Shown here in pieces: positions 28,401 through 37,817 of a stretch of 64,000 nucleotides of DNA. The stretch covers positions 1 to 64,000 of the forward strand of contig JARKPC010000246.1 of the NCBI GenBank assembly GCA_029975435.1, read 5' to 3'. The position numbers and the translations under genes were made by a program. Below the pieces are notes generated by a model. It made no database searches, had not been told where the DNA came from, and saw only the letters and a list, made by a program, of their open reading frames with translations. Origin of the DNA: Propionivibrio sp. (GTDB lineage: Bacteria > Pseudomonadota > Gammaproteobacteria > Burkholderiales > Rhodocyclaceae). The stretch's first letter is position 1; the number at the start of each line of letters is the position of its first letter.

Positions 28401-29355
28401 AGTGATCGAACCCCTTCCTGCCAACCGGCATCGGCTGCCCATCCTCGGCGATCAGACGGACCTCGCCCTTGCCCTTGGCCTCGACCATCCGGCCGATGCG
28501 CCACAAGGGAAGATCGAGTTCGGTCGCCAGTCCGGCCAATGCGCTACGCTTGTCGAGCGTCGCCGTGAACACCAGTTCATAGTCGTCACCGCCGGCCAGC
28601 TGGCATTGACGCGCCAGCGGGATATCGACTCCTTTCGGCAGGCTTGGAAGTTGTACGACGAAGACCTCCGCGTCAACCGCAGACCGCTCGACGATGTGGC
28701 CGAGGTCGGCCAGCAGGCCGTCGGAAACATCGATCGCCGAGCGCGCCAGCTTGCGCTGCTGCAGCGCCAAGCCCAGTTCGACACGCGGCAAGGGTTTCTG
28801 CAGGGCGCCAACGCAAAGCGAGGCAAGCTCGCTCGGCAGGGCGGTTCGTTCCTGCAGGTGGGCTAGGCCGAGCGCGGCCAGACCGGGACGCCCGGAAACC
28901 CAGATGTCGTCGCCGGGTTGCGCGCCGTCGCGACGCAGCGCGCCACCCGATGGCACTTCGCCGAGCGCGGTGACGCACAGGTTGAGCGGCCCGCGCGTCG
29001 TATCGCCTCCGATCAAGTCGACCGCATAACGCCTGGCACACGAAAAAAAACCTTCCGCAAACGCGCCGATCCAGTCTTCGTCCGCCGCTGGCAGGCTTCC
29101 CGCAAGCAGCGCCCAGCGTGGACGCGCGCCCATTGCCGCCAGATCGGACACGTTCACTGCGAGCGTCTTCCAGCCAAGCTGAAAGGGATCGGTGTCGGGA
29201 AGGAAATGTGTTCCCGATACCAGCATGTCGGTCGTAATCGCCAACTGCATCCCCGGCGTCGGTTCCAGCAGCGCGCAATCGTCTCCGGGACCAAGCACGG
29301 CTTGCGGCGTCGAGCGGGCGAAATAGCGGTCGATCAGATCGAATTCGGAGGGCAT
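28378..29355 (-). CDS. thiL: Thiamine-monophosphate kinase
   Basis: This 325-residue ATP-dependent kinase converts thiamine monophosphate to the active diphosphate. Signature segments are GPGDDCALLE, TTDMLVSGTHF, VNVSDLAAMGARP, GGDTTRGPL, SAIDVSDGLLADLGHI and GGDDYELVF, all in the expected order. The start is ATG 29355 (MPSEFDLIDRYF), preceded by GAATTCGGAGGGC complement. The upstream gap to nusB is 87 bases. Confidence 0.95.
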   Translation of the reverse strand: MPSEFDLIDRYFARSTPQAVLGPGDDCALLEPTPGMQLAITTDMLVSGTHFLPDTDPFQLGWKTLAVNVSDLAAMGARPRWALLAGSLPAADEDWIGAFAEGFFSCARRYAVDLIGGDTTRGPLNLCVTALGEVPSGGALRRDGAQPGDDIWVSGRPGLAALGLAHLQERTALPSELASLCVGALQKPLPRVELGLALQQRKLARSAIDVSDGLLADLGHIVERSAVDAEVFVVQLPSLPKGVDIPLARQCQLAGGDDYELVFTATLDKRSALAGLATELDLPLWRIGRMVEAKGKGEVRLIAEDGQPMPVGRKGFDHFGQDQTQ

Positions 29356-29442
29356 GTGAACTCGGTTAAACGCGCAGTCCGCAGAAGGCACGGAAAAATG
29401 CAATAGACATGATTCTCTCCGTACTCCGCGTGCACTCTGTGG
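29356..29442. repeat. Short intergenic sequence resembling dispersed repeat
   Basis: This 87-base spacer between nusB and thiL contains a run of short CTCCG/CTCTGTGG words (about 29417-29443) like those of small dispersed intergenic repeats seen in many GC-rich genomes. Only one copy is visible in the window, so repeat status is unproven. No promoter was recognised. Confidence 0.3.
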
Positions 29443-29940
29443 CTAACTTCCTTTTCTTGTGGCGCGCTTGGCTTCGACCTCGGCCGGGCGGAGCCTGGCT
29501 GCCATCTTATCGAGAACGCCATTGACATACTTGTGCCCGTCCGTGCCGCCAAACCCCTTGGCCAGTTCAATGGCTTCGTTGATGATGACGCGGTAAGGAG
29601 TCTGCGGACAATTGACCAGTTCGTAGGCGCCGGCCAGCAGGACGCTGGACTCGATCGGCGACAACTCGGCGAAAGGCCGGTCCAGATAGGCCTGGAGCTG
29701 TTCCTGCAACCCGACCTGTTGGGCCAGCACGCCGCGCAGCAATCCCACGAAAAATTCGCGATCGGCCTTGTCGAATCCGTCGCTGTCTGCCAGATGCGCC
29801 TCGATGGCCGCCTCGTCATTGCCTCCGACGCGCCATTGGTAGAGCCCCTGCAAGGCGAACTCGCGAGCGCGGCGGCGCGGCGACTTGGCGGGTTTTTTTG
29901 CCGCAGGCTTGGCGGCCGCTGTATCTTGCGCCTTGCTCAT
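29443..29940 (-). CDS. nusB: Transcription antitermination factor NusB
   Basis: This 165-residue helical protein, with NusE, binds boxA RNA for rRNA antitermination. A basic, alanine/lysine-rich N-terminal extension (about 1-22) precedes [15 protein letters not shown] and the C-terminal [27 protein letters not shown] signature. The ATG overlaps the ribH stop as ATGA, the usual ribH-nusB coupling. Confidence 0.95.
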   Translation of the reverse strand: MSKAQDTAAAKPAAKKPAKSPRRRAREFALQGLYQWRVGGNDEAAIEAHLADSDGFDKADREFFVGLLRGVLAQQVGLQEQLQAYLDRPFAELSPIESSVLLAGAYELVNCPQTPYRVIINEAIELAKGFGGTDGHKYVNGVLDKMAARLRPAEVEAKRATRKGS

Positions 29941-30419
29941 TGCGGGCGCTCTCCGATAGCGCGCAGCAAGTTGGCCATCTCGACGGCGGCCTGGGCACAG
30001 TCGGCCCCCTTCTGCTGCATTCTGGCCAGGGCCTGATCGTCGTCCTCGCAGGTCAGGATGCCGTTGGCCACGGGGATTCCGGCATCCAGCTGCACTTCCA
30101 TGACGGCGCGGCAGGAATCGTTGGAAACCACCTCGAAGTGATAGGTCTCGCCGCGGATGACGGCCCCCAGGGCGATCAGCGCGTCGAAGCGATCGCTTTG
30201 CGCCAGATTCTGCAGCACCAGCGGGATTTCCAGAGCACCGGGAACCGTGGCGATCTCGATGTCGCTCTCGCTCACACCGAGCCGACGGAGTTCCGCCGTG
30301 CACGCCGAGAGCAGGCCTTCGCCGATATCCTGGTTGAAGCGGCTCATGACGATGCCGACGCACAACCCATGACCATCGAGATCGGATTCGTATTCGTGGA
30401 TGTTTTCAAAACGTGACAT
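29937..30419 (-). CDS. ribH: 6,7-dimethyl-8-ribityllumazine synthase
   Basis: This 160-residue enzyme condenses the RibB product with the ribitylaminouracil intermediate to form lumazine, usually in an icosahedral or decameric shell. Conserved segments are [39 protein letters not shown] (with catalytic His near the end), and [17 protein letters not shown]. It lies between the ribB-type gene (24 bases upstream) and nusB. Confidence 0.97.
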   Translation of the reverse strand: MSRFENIHEYESDLDGHGLCVGIVMSRFNQDIGEGLLSACTAELRRLGVSESDIEIATVPGALEIPLVLQNLAQSDRFDALIALGAVIRGETYHFEVVSNDSCRAVMEVQLDAGIPVANGILTCEDDDQALARMQQKGADCAQAAVEMANLLRAIGERPQ

Positions 30420-30443
30420 GGAAGAAGTATCCGGAGAGTAGAG

Positions 30444-31571
30444 TTATTCGAGTTCGGCAGCCGATGCGACGTAGCCGGTGACTTCCAGATCAAACCCGGT
30501 CACGCTGGGCATGCGCCTCGGACTGGCCAGCAGCTTCATCTTCCGAACGCCGAGATCACGCAGGATCTGGGCACCAATGCCATAGATGCGCGGGTCCCAT
30601 TTCGCGGCCTGCCGCTGCGACGCAGCCTGATCGGGGAGTGCGGCGAGGATGTCCTGGCCGCTTTCCGGACGATGCAACAGCACGATCACTCCGGACTCGG
30701 CCTGAGCCAGAACGCGTAAGGATTGATCCAGCGAAAAGCTGTGGCGACCGCTCCCGGAATCGAGGAAATCGAGCACGGAAAGCGGCTCATGCACGCGCAC
30801 CAAGGTCTCACGCTCCGGCGCAATTTCGCCCCGGGTGAGAGCCAGATGGACTTCGCCAGTCGTCAGGTCGGTAAATGCATGCAGCGCAAATTCGCCATAA
30901 ACGGTCTTGACGTTCTTGGTGTAGCTGCGTTCGACCAGCGCCTCATGTCGACTGCGGTAATGGATGAGATCCGCGATGGTACCGATCTTCAGCCCGTGTT
31001 CCCGGGCGAATTCGATCAGGTCGGGCAGACGCGCCATCGTGCCGTCGCCCTTGAGAATCTCGCAGATCACCGACGAAGGCTCCAGCCCGGCCAGTTGCGC
31101 CAGATCGCATCCGGCTTCGGTATGGCCGGCGCGCACCAGCACGCCGCCGGGCCTGGCGGTGATCGGGAAAATATGACCCGGCTGGACGATGTCCTCCGGC
31201 CGCGCATTGCGCGCCACGGCAACCTGCACCGTACGTGCGCGATCCTGCGCCGAAATGCCCGTCGTCACGCCCTCCGCCGCCTCGATCGAGACAGTGAACG
31301 CGGTACTGTAGGGACTCTTGTTGTCGCGCGCCATCGGGGTCAGACCCAGCTGCCGCGAGCGGGCCTCGGTAATCGTCAGGCAAACCAGACCGCGGGCGTG
31401 CGTGACCATGAAGTTGATGGCTTCCGGCGTGACGTGCTCGGCGGCGAGAACCAGATCGCCCTCGTTCTCACGATCTTCCTCGTCGACCAGAATCACCATG
31501 CGCCCGGCGCGCATCTCGGTAATGATCTCTTCGATCGGCGCGATTGCGCTGGATTTGCTGGCCGGCGACAT
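30444..31571 (-). CDS. ribB: 3,4-dihydroxy-2-butanone 4-phosphate synthase with RibA-like tail (RibBX)
   Basis: This is a 375-residue two-domain protein. The N-terminal RibB domain (1-200) is complete, with [16 protein letters not shown] and [14 protein letters not shown], and makes dihydroxybutanone phosphate from ribulose 5-phosphate. The C-terminal domain is GTP-cyclohydrolase-II-like but lacks the three zinc cysteines: the region after [13 protein letters not shown] reads [14 protein letters not shown], with no C-x10-CxC. It is therefore a hybrid RibBX type without RibA activity, and a separate ribA is expected elsewhere. The ATG at 31571 overlaps the ribE stop (TGATG); a GTG lies 3 bases upstream. 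Confidence 0.9.
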   Translation of the reverse strand: MSPASKSSAIAPIEEIITEMRAGRMVILVDEEDRENEGDLVLAAEHVTPEAINFMVTHARGLVCLTITEARSRQLGLTPMARDNKSPYSTAFTVSIEAAEGVTTGISAQDRARTVQVAVARNARPEDIVQPGHIFPITARPGGVLVRAGHTEAGCDLAQLAGLEPSSVICEILKGDGTMARLPDLIEFAREHGLKIGTIADLIHYRSRHEALVERSYTKNVKTVYGEFALHAFTDLTTGEVHLALTRGEIAPERETLVRVHEPLSVLDFLDSGSGRHSFSLDQSLRVLAQAESGVIVLLHRPESGQDILAALPDQAASQRQAAKWDPRIYGIGAQILRDLGVRKMKLLASPRRMPSVTGFDLEVTGYVASAAELE

Positions 31572-32182
31572 CACAGTCCCTCCCCCGCTTCAGGATTCAG
31601 CATGCGCTCGACGTAGCGCGCGATGAGGTCGATTTCCAGGTTGACCTTGCCGCCGACCTTCAGACCGCCAAGCGTTGTGGCTTGCAGAGTATGCGGAATC
31701 AGATTGATGGAAAAGCAGGCGCCCTCGACCGAATTGGTCGTCAGGCTGACACCGTTGACGGTGATCGACCCCTTGCGGGCGATATACCTGGACAGGGATT
31801 CCGGAGCGCGAATTTCGAGCAGCCGGTTGTCTCCCACCGGGTCGAAGCGGATGACCTCGCCAACGCCATCGACGTGCCCCGACACGAGGTGTCCGCCAAG
31901 CCGGTCGGCCAGCCTGAGGGCTTTTTCCAGATTGATCGGTCCCGGCGCGTCAAGGCCGATTGTGCAGGACAGCGTTTCGGGCGAAACGTCGACGCAAAAA
32001 TCGTTGCCTTGCCTATCCACCACGGTCAGGCAAACCCCGTTGCAGGCGATCGAATCGCCCTGGCTCACGTCATCGAGGCCGAGACTGCCCGCCTCGACGG
32101 TCAAGCGCACCGTCGGCGTGCCATCGTTGCGCGGAGCCAATTTAGTGATATGCCCGACAGCGGCAATGATTCCGGAGAACAT
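31571..32182 (-). CDS. ribE: Riboflavin synthase (alpha subunit)
   Basis: This 203-residue enzyme dismutates two lumazines to riboflavin. It begins [12 protein letters not shown] and has two similar lumazine-binding halves, with [12 protein letters not shown] in the first and [12 protein letters not shown] in the second; [12 protein letters not shown] is also typical. It heads the riboflavin unit. The start at 32182 follows a weak ribosome site; an in-frame ATG is 12 bases upstream. I saw no FMN riboswitch in the preceding 158 bases. Confidence 0.95.
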   Translation of the reverse strand: MFSGIIAAVGHITKLAPRNDGTPTVRLTVEAGSLGLDDVSQGDSIACNGVCLTVVDRQGNDFCVDVSPETLSCTIGLDAPGPINLEKALRLADRLGGHLVSGHVDGVGEVIRFDPVGDNRLLEIRAPESLSRYIARKGSITVNGVSLTTNSVEGACFSINLIPHTLQATTLGGLKVGGKVNLEIDLIARYVERMLNPEAGEGL

Positions 32183-32340
32183 ATTGAGGATCAATCAGAT
32201 GGGAAAGAAGGAGGGGGAAGATTTTACCACGGACCTGCACGCGCTCCCGATTCTTGCTCCATGCGCGACAATCCGGCACTGCCCGTCCCGACGGCGAATT
32301 CTTGGGCACCCTGTGTCTGATCAGGCCGACACCCCGAAGT

Positions 32341-32781
32341 TCACGCCAACTCGCCTCTGTTGTTCACCACGACGACGGGAATGCTCCGCTGGCTGCGCAC
32401 GATGTCCTGGACGACCGACCGGCCAAAAAGCCCTGCCCATCGCTCCTTTTTCCGCGGCAACACGATTTCGTCGCACTCGAGCTCTTCCGCCGTGTCCAGG
32501 ATCGAAAACACCACGTCCCCTTGTTTGAACAAACCTCGGCACGACACGCCCCCGCTCTCCAGCAGCCGGACTGCTTCATCGATGCACGATTGCGCCTTGC
32601 GCGACTGGAATTGCCCGATCTCCTGCTGTGTCCGGAATTGCATGACCTGCCACTGGTTGACCGGCTCACCGACACTCAGCACCACGGCCTCGGGCGACAG
32701 TCCGGCCGCTTGGAGCCGCAAGGCGTACTTGACGGCCCACAGCGAGTTCTCGCTGCCATTGACGGGGATCAGAAGGCGCAT
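32341..32781 (-). CDS. Universal stress protein UspA family
   Basis: This 146-residue protein has the single Usp fold: MRLLIPVNGSENSLWAVKYAL at the N-terminus and CDEIVLPRKKERWAGLFGRSVVQDIV with the conserved glycine-rich segment near the C-terminus. The usual ATP-binding G-x2-G-x9-GS-V pattern is only partly kept (GLFGRSVV). It lies 102 bases downstream of the ten-gene antiporter operon in the same direction and may be its last gene. Its role in ion or stress response is inferred from position. Confidence 0.88.
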   Translation of the reverse strand: MRLLIPVNGSENSLWAVKYALRLQAAGLSPEAVVLSVGEPVNQWQVMQFRTQQEIGQFQSRKAQSCIDEAVRLLESGGVSCRGLFKQGDVVFSILDTAEELECDEIVLPRKKERWAGLFGRSVVQDIVRSQRSIPVVVVNNRGELA

Positions 32782-32883
32782 GCCGGATGCCGGGAACGGC
32801 CCCCCAAGGTGAATTCCCTGACCGGCAACCGCTTTCGAGTGATCCGGTTTCGCGCTGATCGACCACGCAGGCGCATACCCACC

Positions 32884-34581
32884 TCACACGCCGACGTAAT
32901 AAAGAAGCAAGTAGCCGAACAGCATCAGCATGACCCACAGCGACATGCTGCCCGTTGGCCAGGAACGAATCAGCAGGCCATCGGGAAGGCGATGCCGGGT
33001 TATCAGACTGGCGGCCGAATTGAAGTTCGCCGACAACACGTCACCGACGCTCGCTGCTGCAGACCTCCAGACGATCAGGGCCACTCGCGAAAATCCTGCC
33101 CCCAGCCTCCGCCATAGCCAGTCGACGTCCAGGTTGATCGCACGCAAATCCGGCAGGTAGGCCCGATTCCTCACCAAAACGGCAAACACCAGCCCGGAGA
33201 ACACCAGCAACTGCATCTGGGCAAGCACGTGCGAGGCCGAATAGGGTTGGTAGGCCACCGAGTAAGGCAGCAGTGCGTAAAGGTACGCCGGAGCCACGCC
33301 GATCCCGACACACAGGATCGCGGAGATGCCCATGGCTACCAGCATGTTGATCGGGGCCTCCTCGCAGCGCTTGCCGGAATCCTTGGCGAAGAAGGTCGAG
33401 AAAGGAACCCTGATGTCGGGATGAAACATGCATGCGGCGGCAAACATCAGGCTTCCCCAGGCGAGCACGTACCCCCCCTGGCCGGCGGCCGACATGATCA
33501 TCGACTTGCTGACAAAGCCGCAGAACAACGGCAAGCCGGAAATCGACGCCGCGCCGAAGATGCAGAATACGGTTGTCACTGGCATGGATTTGTACAATCC
33601 CCCGAGTTCGGACGCCTTCACCGTCCCGACTCGGTACAGCACCGCCCCCATCGACATGAAGAGCAACGACTTGTAGAGGATATGAGTGACGGCATGGGCC
33701 GCGGTCCCGTTCAACGCCATTTCGGTACCGATACCGATGCCGACCACCATGAAACCGAGCTGGTTGTTCAGGCTGTAGGCAAGAACACGACGCAGGTCGT
33801 TCTCGATCACGGCGAAGAAGATCGGGAACACCGCCATCGCGACGCCGATGGGGATCAGCAGATCCGTGCCGGCAAAACCGCGCGCCAGCGCATAGACAGC
33901 GAGTTTGGTGGTGAACGCGGAAAGGAACACCGCGCCGACCTCGGACGCTTCCGGATACGCGTCCGGAAGCCACGTATGCAGCAGGGGGAATGCGCATTTG
34001 ATGCCGAAGGCAATGAAGATCAGCCATCCACCCGGAGCATCCAGCCCGATGTGGCCGAATGCCAGGGAGCCCGTCGCATTCAACTGGATCAACGCACCGA
34101 AGAACAGCAGCATGCCCGAGGCAATCTGCACGATCAGATAGCGCATGCCGGCGCGATAGGCATTCTTGCCCGACCCCGCCCAGACCAGCAGCACGGACGT
34201 CACCGCCGTCAGTTCCCAGCACAGGAACAGGGTCATCAGATCGCCGGCAAAGACGGCGCCGATCGCGCTGCCGGCATACGCCATCCCGGCCGTAGCCTGC
34301 AACGGCGTACGGACATGCAGCGAATAGATCGAGGAGATCAGCGCGGCAACCATGAAGATCCAGGAGAACACCATGCTCCAGCTATCGACACGCAGGGTCA
34401 CCAGACGCTGCCCCAGGAAGCTGACGACGCCGTGCTCTCCAGGAGAGAGGACCGACAGGTGAGCCAGCCCCAGCACCGGCAGGGCAATCAGGAAAAAGGA
34501 CCGCACCCTGCCGCGCAGCAGCGGAACCAGGAGGCTGCCCAGAGCCAGCGCCAATCCTGGAGTCAGTTCAGCAATCGTCAT
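32884..34581 (-). CDS. ND5/MrpD-type antiporter subunit, third copy of second antiporter operon
   Basis: This 565-residue polytopic protein is of the complex I/Mrp antiporter family (about 14 or more TM segments). It keeps the key TM5 glutamate (LFLCWELTAVTS) and the TM7 lysine (FLSAFTTKLAVYAL), plus HTWLPDAYPEASEVGAVF. The C-terminus has an extra part with the motif INLDVDWLWRR and a final hydrophobic helix. It probably carries a proton channel within a larger complex. The gene is last in the second operon and overlaps the small membrane protein by 14 bases. Its exact name within the complex is not settled. Confidence 0.85.
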   Translation of the reverse strand: MTIAELTPGLALALGSLLVPLLRGRVRSFFLIALPVLGLAHLSVLSPGEHGVVSFLGQRLVTLRVDSWSMVFSWIFMVAALISSIYSLHVRTPLQATAGMAYAGSAIGAVFAGDLMTLFLCWELTAVTSVLLVWAGSGKNAYRAGMRYLIVQIASGMLLFFGALIQLNATGSLAFGHIGLDAPGGWLIFIAFGIKCAFPLLHTWLPDAYPEASEVGAVFLSAFTTKLAVYALARGFAGTDLLIPIGVAMAVFPIFFAVIENDLRRVLAYSLNNQLGFMVVGIGIGTEMALNGTAAHAVTHILYKSLLFMSMGAVLYRVGTVKASELGGLYKSMPVTTVFCIFGAASISGLPLFCGFVSKSMIMSAAGQGGYVLAWGSLMFAAACMFHPDIRVPFSTFFAKDSGKRCEEAPINMLVAMGISAILCVGIGVAPAYLYALLPYSVAYQPYSASHVLAQMQLLVFSGLVFAVLVRNRAYLPDLRAINLDVDWLWRRLGAGFSRVALIVWRSAAASVGDVLSANFNSAASLITRHRLPDGLLIRSWPTGSMSLWVMLMLFGYLLLYYVGV

Positions 34582-34843
34582 AATAATCCTCGGGCCGGGA
34601 CACGACGCGGCGCAGCAGCTTCGCTGCCAGAACCAGGACCACACAGGCGAGCAGGGAGAAAAAGCCATGGAAGCCGAACCAGTGCTCGGCCGCCGTTTCC
34701 ACATGCTTTTCGATCAGCAACTCCAGCCCCAGCAGCAGGGCGCATAAAACCCATATGGCATAATATATCTTCCGGACGTTTTCCGGCCGATCGAGCCAGC
34801 GCACGGGTTCGTTCCGGACCGGGCGTTCCTGCGACGCGTTCAT
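34568..34843 (-). CDS. Small two-TM membrane protein of the antiporter operon
   Basis: This is a 91-residue protein with a polar N-terminus (1-25) and two hydrophobic helices (about 28-44 and 57-76), separated by a short loop containing two histidines. The C-terminus ends in acidic DYYDD and a cysteine. It is not one of the seven Mrp subunits and I recognise no family. The ATG overlaps the stop of the preceding antiporter gene as ATGA, and its own end overlaps the next gene by 14 bases, so it is translated as part of the operon and is probably a complex subunit or assembly factor. Confidence 0.75.
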   Translation of the reverse strand: MNASQERPVRNEPVRWLDRPENVRKIYYAIWVLCALLLGLELLIEKHVETAAEHWFGFHGFFSLLACVVLVLAAKLLRRVVSRPEDYYDDC

Positions 34844-36315
34844 ATCGCCCCTCCTGTGCCGATCCGTTGCGCCAGACCGATGAGAACATCCGGAAAAAGC
34901 GACGCGACAAGCGTTCCCGCGGCGGTAATGCAGATGGCAATGACAATGGGAAGCGGCGCCTCCCCATGATGGCCGTCGTGACCGTGATGATCGTCGTGCC
35001 GTGGCGGGCGGAAGAACGCGCGATGCACGATCGGCAGCAGATACGCGGCGTTCAATAGCGTGCTCAGCATAAAGACGGCAGCAACCGACAGCATGCCCGC
35101 GGAGAACGCACCGGACATGATGTACCACTTGCTGACGAAGCCGATGAACGGGGGAATCCCGATGATCGACAGCGCGCCGATGGTAAAGGCCGTCATGGTC
35201 CAGGGCATGCGGCGTCCGATTCCGTCGAACTGGCTGATCTCGGTTTTATGGGCAGCGGTATAGATGGCTCCGGCGGCAAAGAACAGGGTGATCTTGCCCA
35301 GGGCGTGCGAGACGATATGCAGGGCCGCGCCGACCGTCGATAAGGGGGCGAGCACCGCAGCGGCGAGGACGATGTAGGACAGCTGGCTGACCGTCGAATA
35401 GGCGAGGCGTCGCTTGAAATTGTCGGCATTGAGCGCCACCACCGAGGCGGCGAGGATGGTGAATCCGGCAATGGCGATCAACCACTGGGTCGTGCCGGCC
35501 AGGATGCTGCTGCCGAAGACGTATACGACCACCTTGACCACCGAAAACACCCCGGCCTTGACCACCGCCACCGCATGCAGCAGGGCGGAAACAGGCGTTG
35601 GCGCGACCATGGCCGCCGGAAGCCAACGATGGAACGGCATCAGCGCCGCCTTGCCGATGCCGAACATGAACAGCGCCAGGAGCACCGTTACCGATACCGG
35701 GGCAAGCCCCGCAGGAAGGATTCCACCCGGACGAAAATCGACGGTTCCGGCCACATGCCAGGTGTAGATGATGGCCGGCAACAGGAAGAGCATCGACGTG
35801 CCCATCAGGATGCCCAGATAGACCCGGCCGCCATGTTTGGCCTTGTCCGTCCCGGCGTGCGTCACCAGCGGATAGGTGATCAGCGTCAGGATTTCGTAGA
35901 ACAGGAACAGCGTCAGCAGATTGGCGGAAAAGGCGATACCCAGGGCGGCGGCAATCGACAGCGCAAAGCAGACATAGAATCGGGTCTGGTTCTTCTCGTT
36001 GTTCCCGCGCATGTAGCCGATCGAATAGATCGAGTTGACGATCCACAGCCCGGAGGCCACCAGACCGAAGAGCATTCCCAGCGGCTCGACACGGAAGGCC
36101 ACCGGCAGACCGGGCAGCGGCTCGACCAGCGAAACCAGCGGAGTGCTGCCCGCCAATACCGGGGCCACCAACTGGACGACACAGGCGAACACCGCCACGG
36201 CCGTGACCAGGGTCACGCCTTCCCGCACGTTCGGCGAACGATTGGCCACGACGATCCCCAAAGCGCCGACTATCGGCAGGACGAGCGCGGCAAGAATCAG
36301 TTCTTCCACGTTCAT
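34840..36315 (-). CDS. ND2/ND4-type antiporter subunit with His-rich loop
   Basis: This 491-residue polytopic protein is of the NuoL/M/N-MrpA/D family. The TM5 glutamate (LFLFYEILTLITYPL) and TM7 lysine (HAVAVVKAGVFS) are kept, as is HRWLPAAMVAPTPVSALLHA. Near the C-terminus a cytoplasmic or periplasmic loop is very rich in histidine and aspartate (PPRHDDHHGHDGHHGE), a possible metal-binding segment. The gene starts in ATGA overlap with the mrpD homologue. It is the second of three antiporter-like subunits in this operon. Confidence 0.87.
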   Translation of the reverse strand: MNVEELILAALVLPIVGALGIVVANRSPNVREGVTLVTAVAVFACVVQLVAPVLAGSTPLVSLVEPLPGLPVAFRVEPLGMLFGLVASGLWIVNSIYSIGYMRGNNEKNQTRFYVCFALSIAAALGIAFSANLLTLFLFYEILTLITYPLVTHAGTDKAKHGGRVYLGILMGTSMLFLLPAIIYTWHVAGTVDFRPGGILPAGLAPVSVTVLLALFMFGIGKAALMPFHRWLPAAMVAPTPVSALLHAVAVVKAGVFSVVKVVVYVFGSSILAGTTQWLIAIAGFTILAASVVALNADNFKRRLAYSTVSQLSYIVLAAAVLAPLSTVGAALHIVSHALGKITLFFAAGAIYTAAHKTEISQFDGIGRRMPWTMTAFTIGALSIIGIPPFIGFVSKWYIMSGAFSAGMLSVAAVFMLSTLLNAAYLLPIVHRAFFRPPRHDDHHGHDGHHGEAPLPIVIAICITAAGTLVASLFPDVLIGLAQRIGTGGAI

Positions 36316-37817
36316 TGGTGGCTATGCACGAGTTGTTGGGCCGCCTCGATCGCCGACCCGACCGTGAAAGACGTATCGATGCCGAACCACAGCGTGGCGC
36401 CAACCAACAGCCAGGCCGGAATCAGCAGGAACAGAGACGCCTCGCCGAAGGCCTCCCGCCCGGCTGGTGGCGCGCGGAAATAGGCGGCCTCGACGAAACG
36501 CCAGACATAAGCGACGGCAAGCAGCGAACTGAACAGAATGGCGCCGACCAGCCACCACTGGCCTTTGTCGACGGCCGCGAGAACCAGATACCATTTGCTG
36601 ATGAATCCGGCCGTGCCGGGAACGCCGATCAGGCTCAAGCCCCCGATGACAATGCCGAAGCACGTCCATGGCATCGATTTGGCGAGCCCGGCGATCCGGT
36701 CGAAACCGGGAGCCGGCGGTGCCGCCTGGCGCGTGGTCAATCGAGCGACGATCGCACCAATGAGCAGGAAGATAGCGCCCTTGGCCACCCCATGGTTGAA
36801 CAAGTGCATGATCGAAGCGGCAACCCCGTCGACAGAGTCGAAAGACAACCCCAGCGTGATATAGCCGATCTGCCCGATGCTCGAGTAAGCGAACAGGCGC
36901 TTCAGGTTGTCCTGGAAAATGGCGATGAAATTGGCGAAGAACATGGCGAACAGAGACAGCACCAGCATCATCTTGGGCAGCGGCAGTTTCTCGAAGAGAA
37001 ACGCGTCGCCGAAAACGGTGAAATAGAAACGAATCAGGGCGTACAGGGCAACCTTGGTGGCCGTAGCAGCGAGAAAGGCCGACACCGACGACGGCGCGTA
37101 GGTATAGGCATTCGGGAGCCACTGATGCAGCGGAGCCAGCGCCACCTTCAGGGATACTCCCACGGTGATGAAGGCCAACGCGGCCAGGCCGGGTCGCGAA
37201 TTCTCTATCCTCGCAACGCGATCGACCATGTCGGCCAGATTGAGCGTGCCGGTCATCAGATACAGAAACCCGATGCCGATCACAATGAATGTGGCACCGA
37301 TGCTTCCCATGATCAGGTATTGATACGCCGCCGTCAGCGCGCGACGATCCCGCCCCATGGCAATCAGCACATACGTCGACAGCGAGGAAATCTCCAGGAA
37401 GACGAACAGGTTGAACGCGTCCCCGGTAATCGACATTCCCAGCAGGCCGGTCAGGCACAACCCCAGCATGGCATAGAACAGATAATGCGATTCCTGCGGA
37501 ATTTCGCGCTCGATGCTGGCCCGGCTGTAGGGCAGCACGATGGCGGCCATGCCCGACACCAGGACGAGCATGAAACTGTTCAGCCGGTCAAGACGGTACT
37601 CGATTCCCCACGGCGGCTCCCAGTTGCCGATCGGATACGACACCGGTCCGGAAAGATCAACCTGCAGCCACAGGGCAATGGCGATGGCAAAGGCCGTCCA
37701 GGCGGCGGCGGTGACGATCAAGAACGCCAGTCCGGCACGACGCGACAACACGGCCAGCGGCGCGGAAATCAAAGGCAACACGACCTGCAATGCAGGAAGA
37801 TGCTGGGCGAGGCTCAT
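36312..37817 (-). CDS. MrpD/MbhH-type cation/proton antiporter subunit (second operon)
   Basis: This is a 501-residue membrane protein of the MrpD family. It has the TM5 glutamate (LFVFLEISSLSTYVLIA), TM7 lysine (ATATKVALYALIRF), HQWLPNAYTYAPSSVSAF and lysines in later helices (NLKRLFAYSSIGQIGY). It would form a proton-pumping half-channel. It follows the MrpC homologue by ATGA overlap and precedes a further antiporter-like gene, also by ATGA. Confidence 0.92.
   Translation of the reverse strand: MSLAQHLPALQVVLPLISAPLAVLSRRAGLAFLIVTAAAWTAFAIAIALWLQVDLSGPVSYPIGNWEPPWGIEYRLDRLNSFMLVLVSGMAAIVLPYSRASIEREIPQESHYLFYAMLGLCLTGLLGMSITGDAFNLFVFLEISSLSTYVLIAMGRDRRALTAAYQYLIMGSIGATFIVIGIGFLYLMTGTLNLADMVDRVARIENSRPGLAALAFITVGVSLKVALAPLHQWLPNAYTYAPSSVSAFLAATATKVALYALIRFYFTVFGDAFLFEKLPLPKMMLVLSLFAMFFANFIAIFQDNLKRLFAYSSIGQIGYITLGLSFDSVDGVAASIMHLFNHGVAKGAIFLLIGAIVARLTTRQAAPPAPGFDRIAGLAKSMPWTCFGIVIGGLSLIGVPGTAGFISKWYLVLAAVDKGQWWLVGAILFSSLLAVAYVWRFVEAAYFRAPPAGREAFGEASLFLLIPAWLLVGATLWFGIDTSFTVGSAIEAAQQLVHSHQ

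Noticed and set aside
32183-32340. FMN riboswitch upstream of ribE
   Set aside because: I could not find the conserved RFN core or its stems in this stretch.
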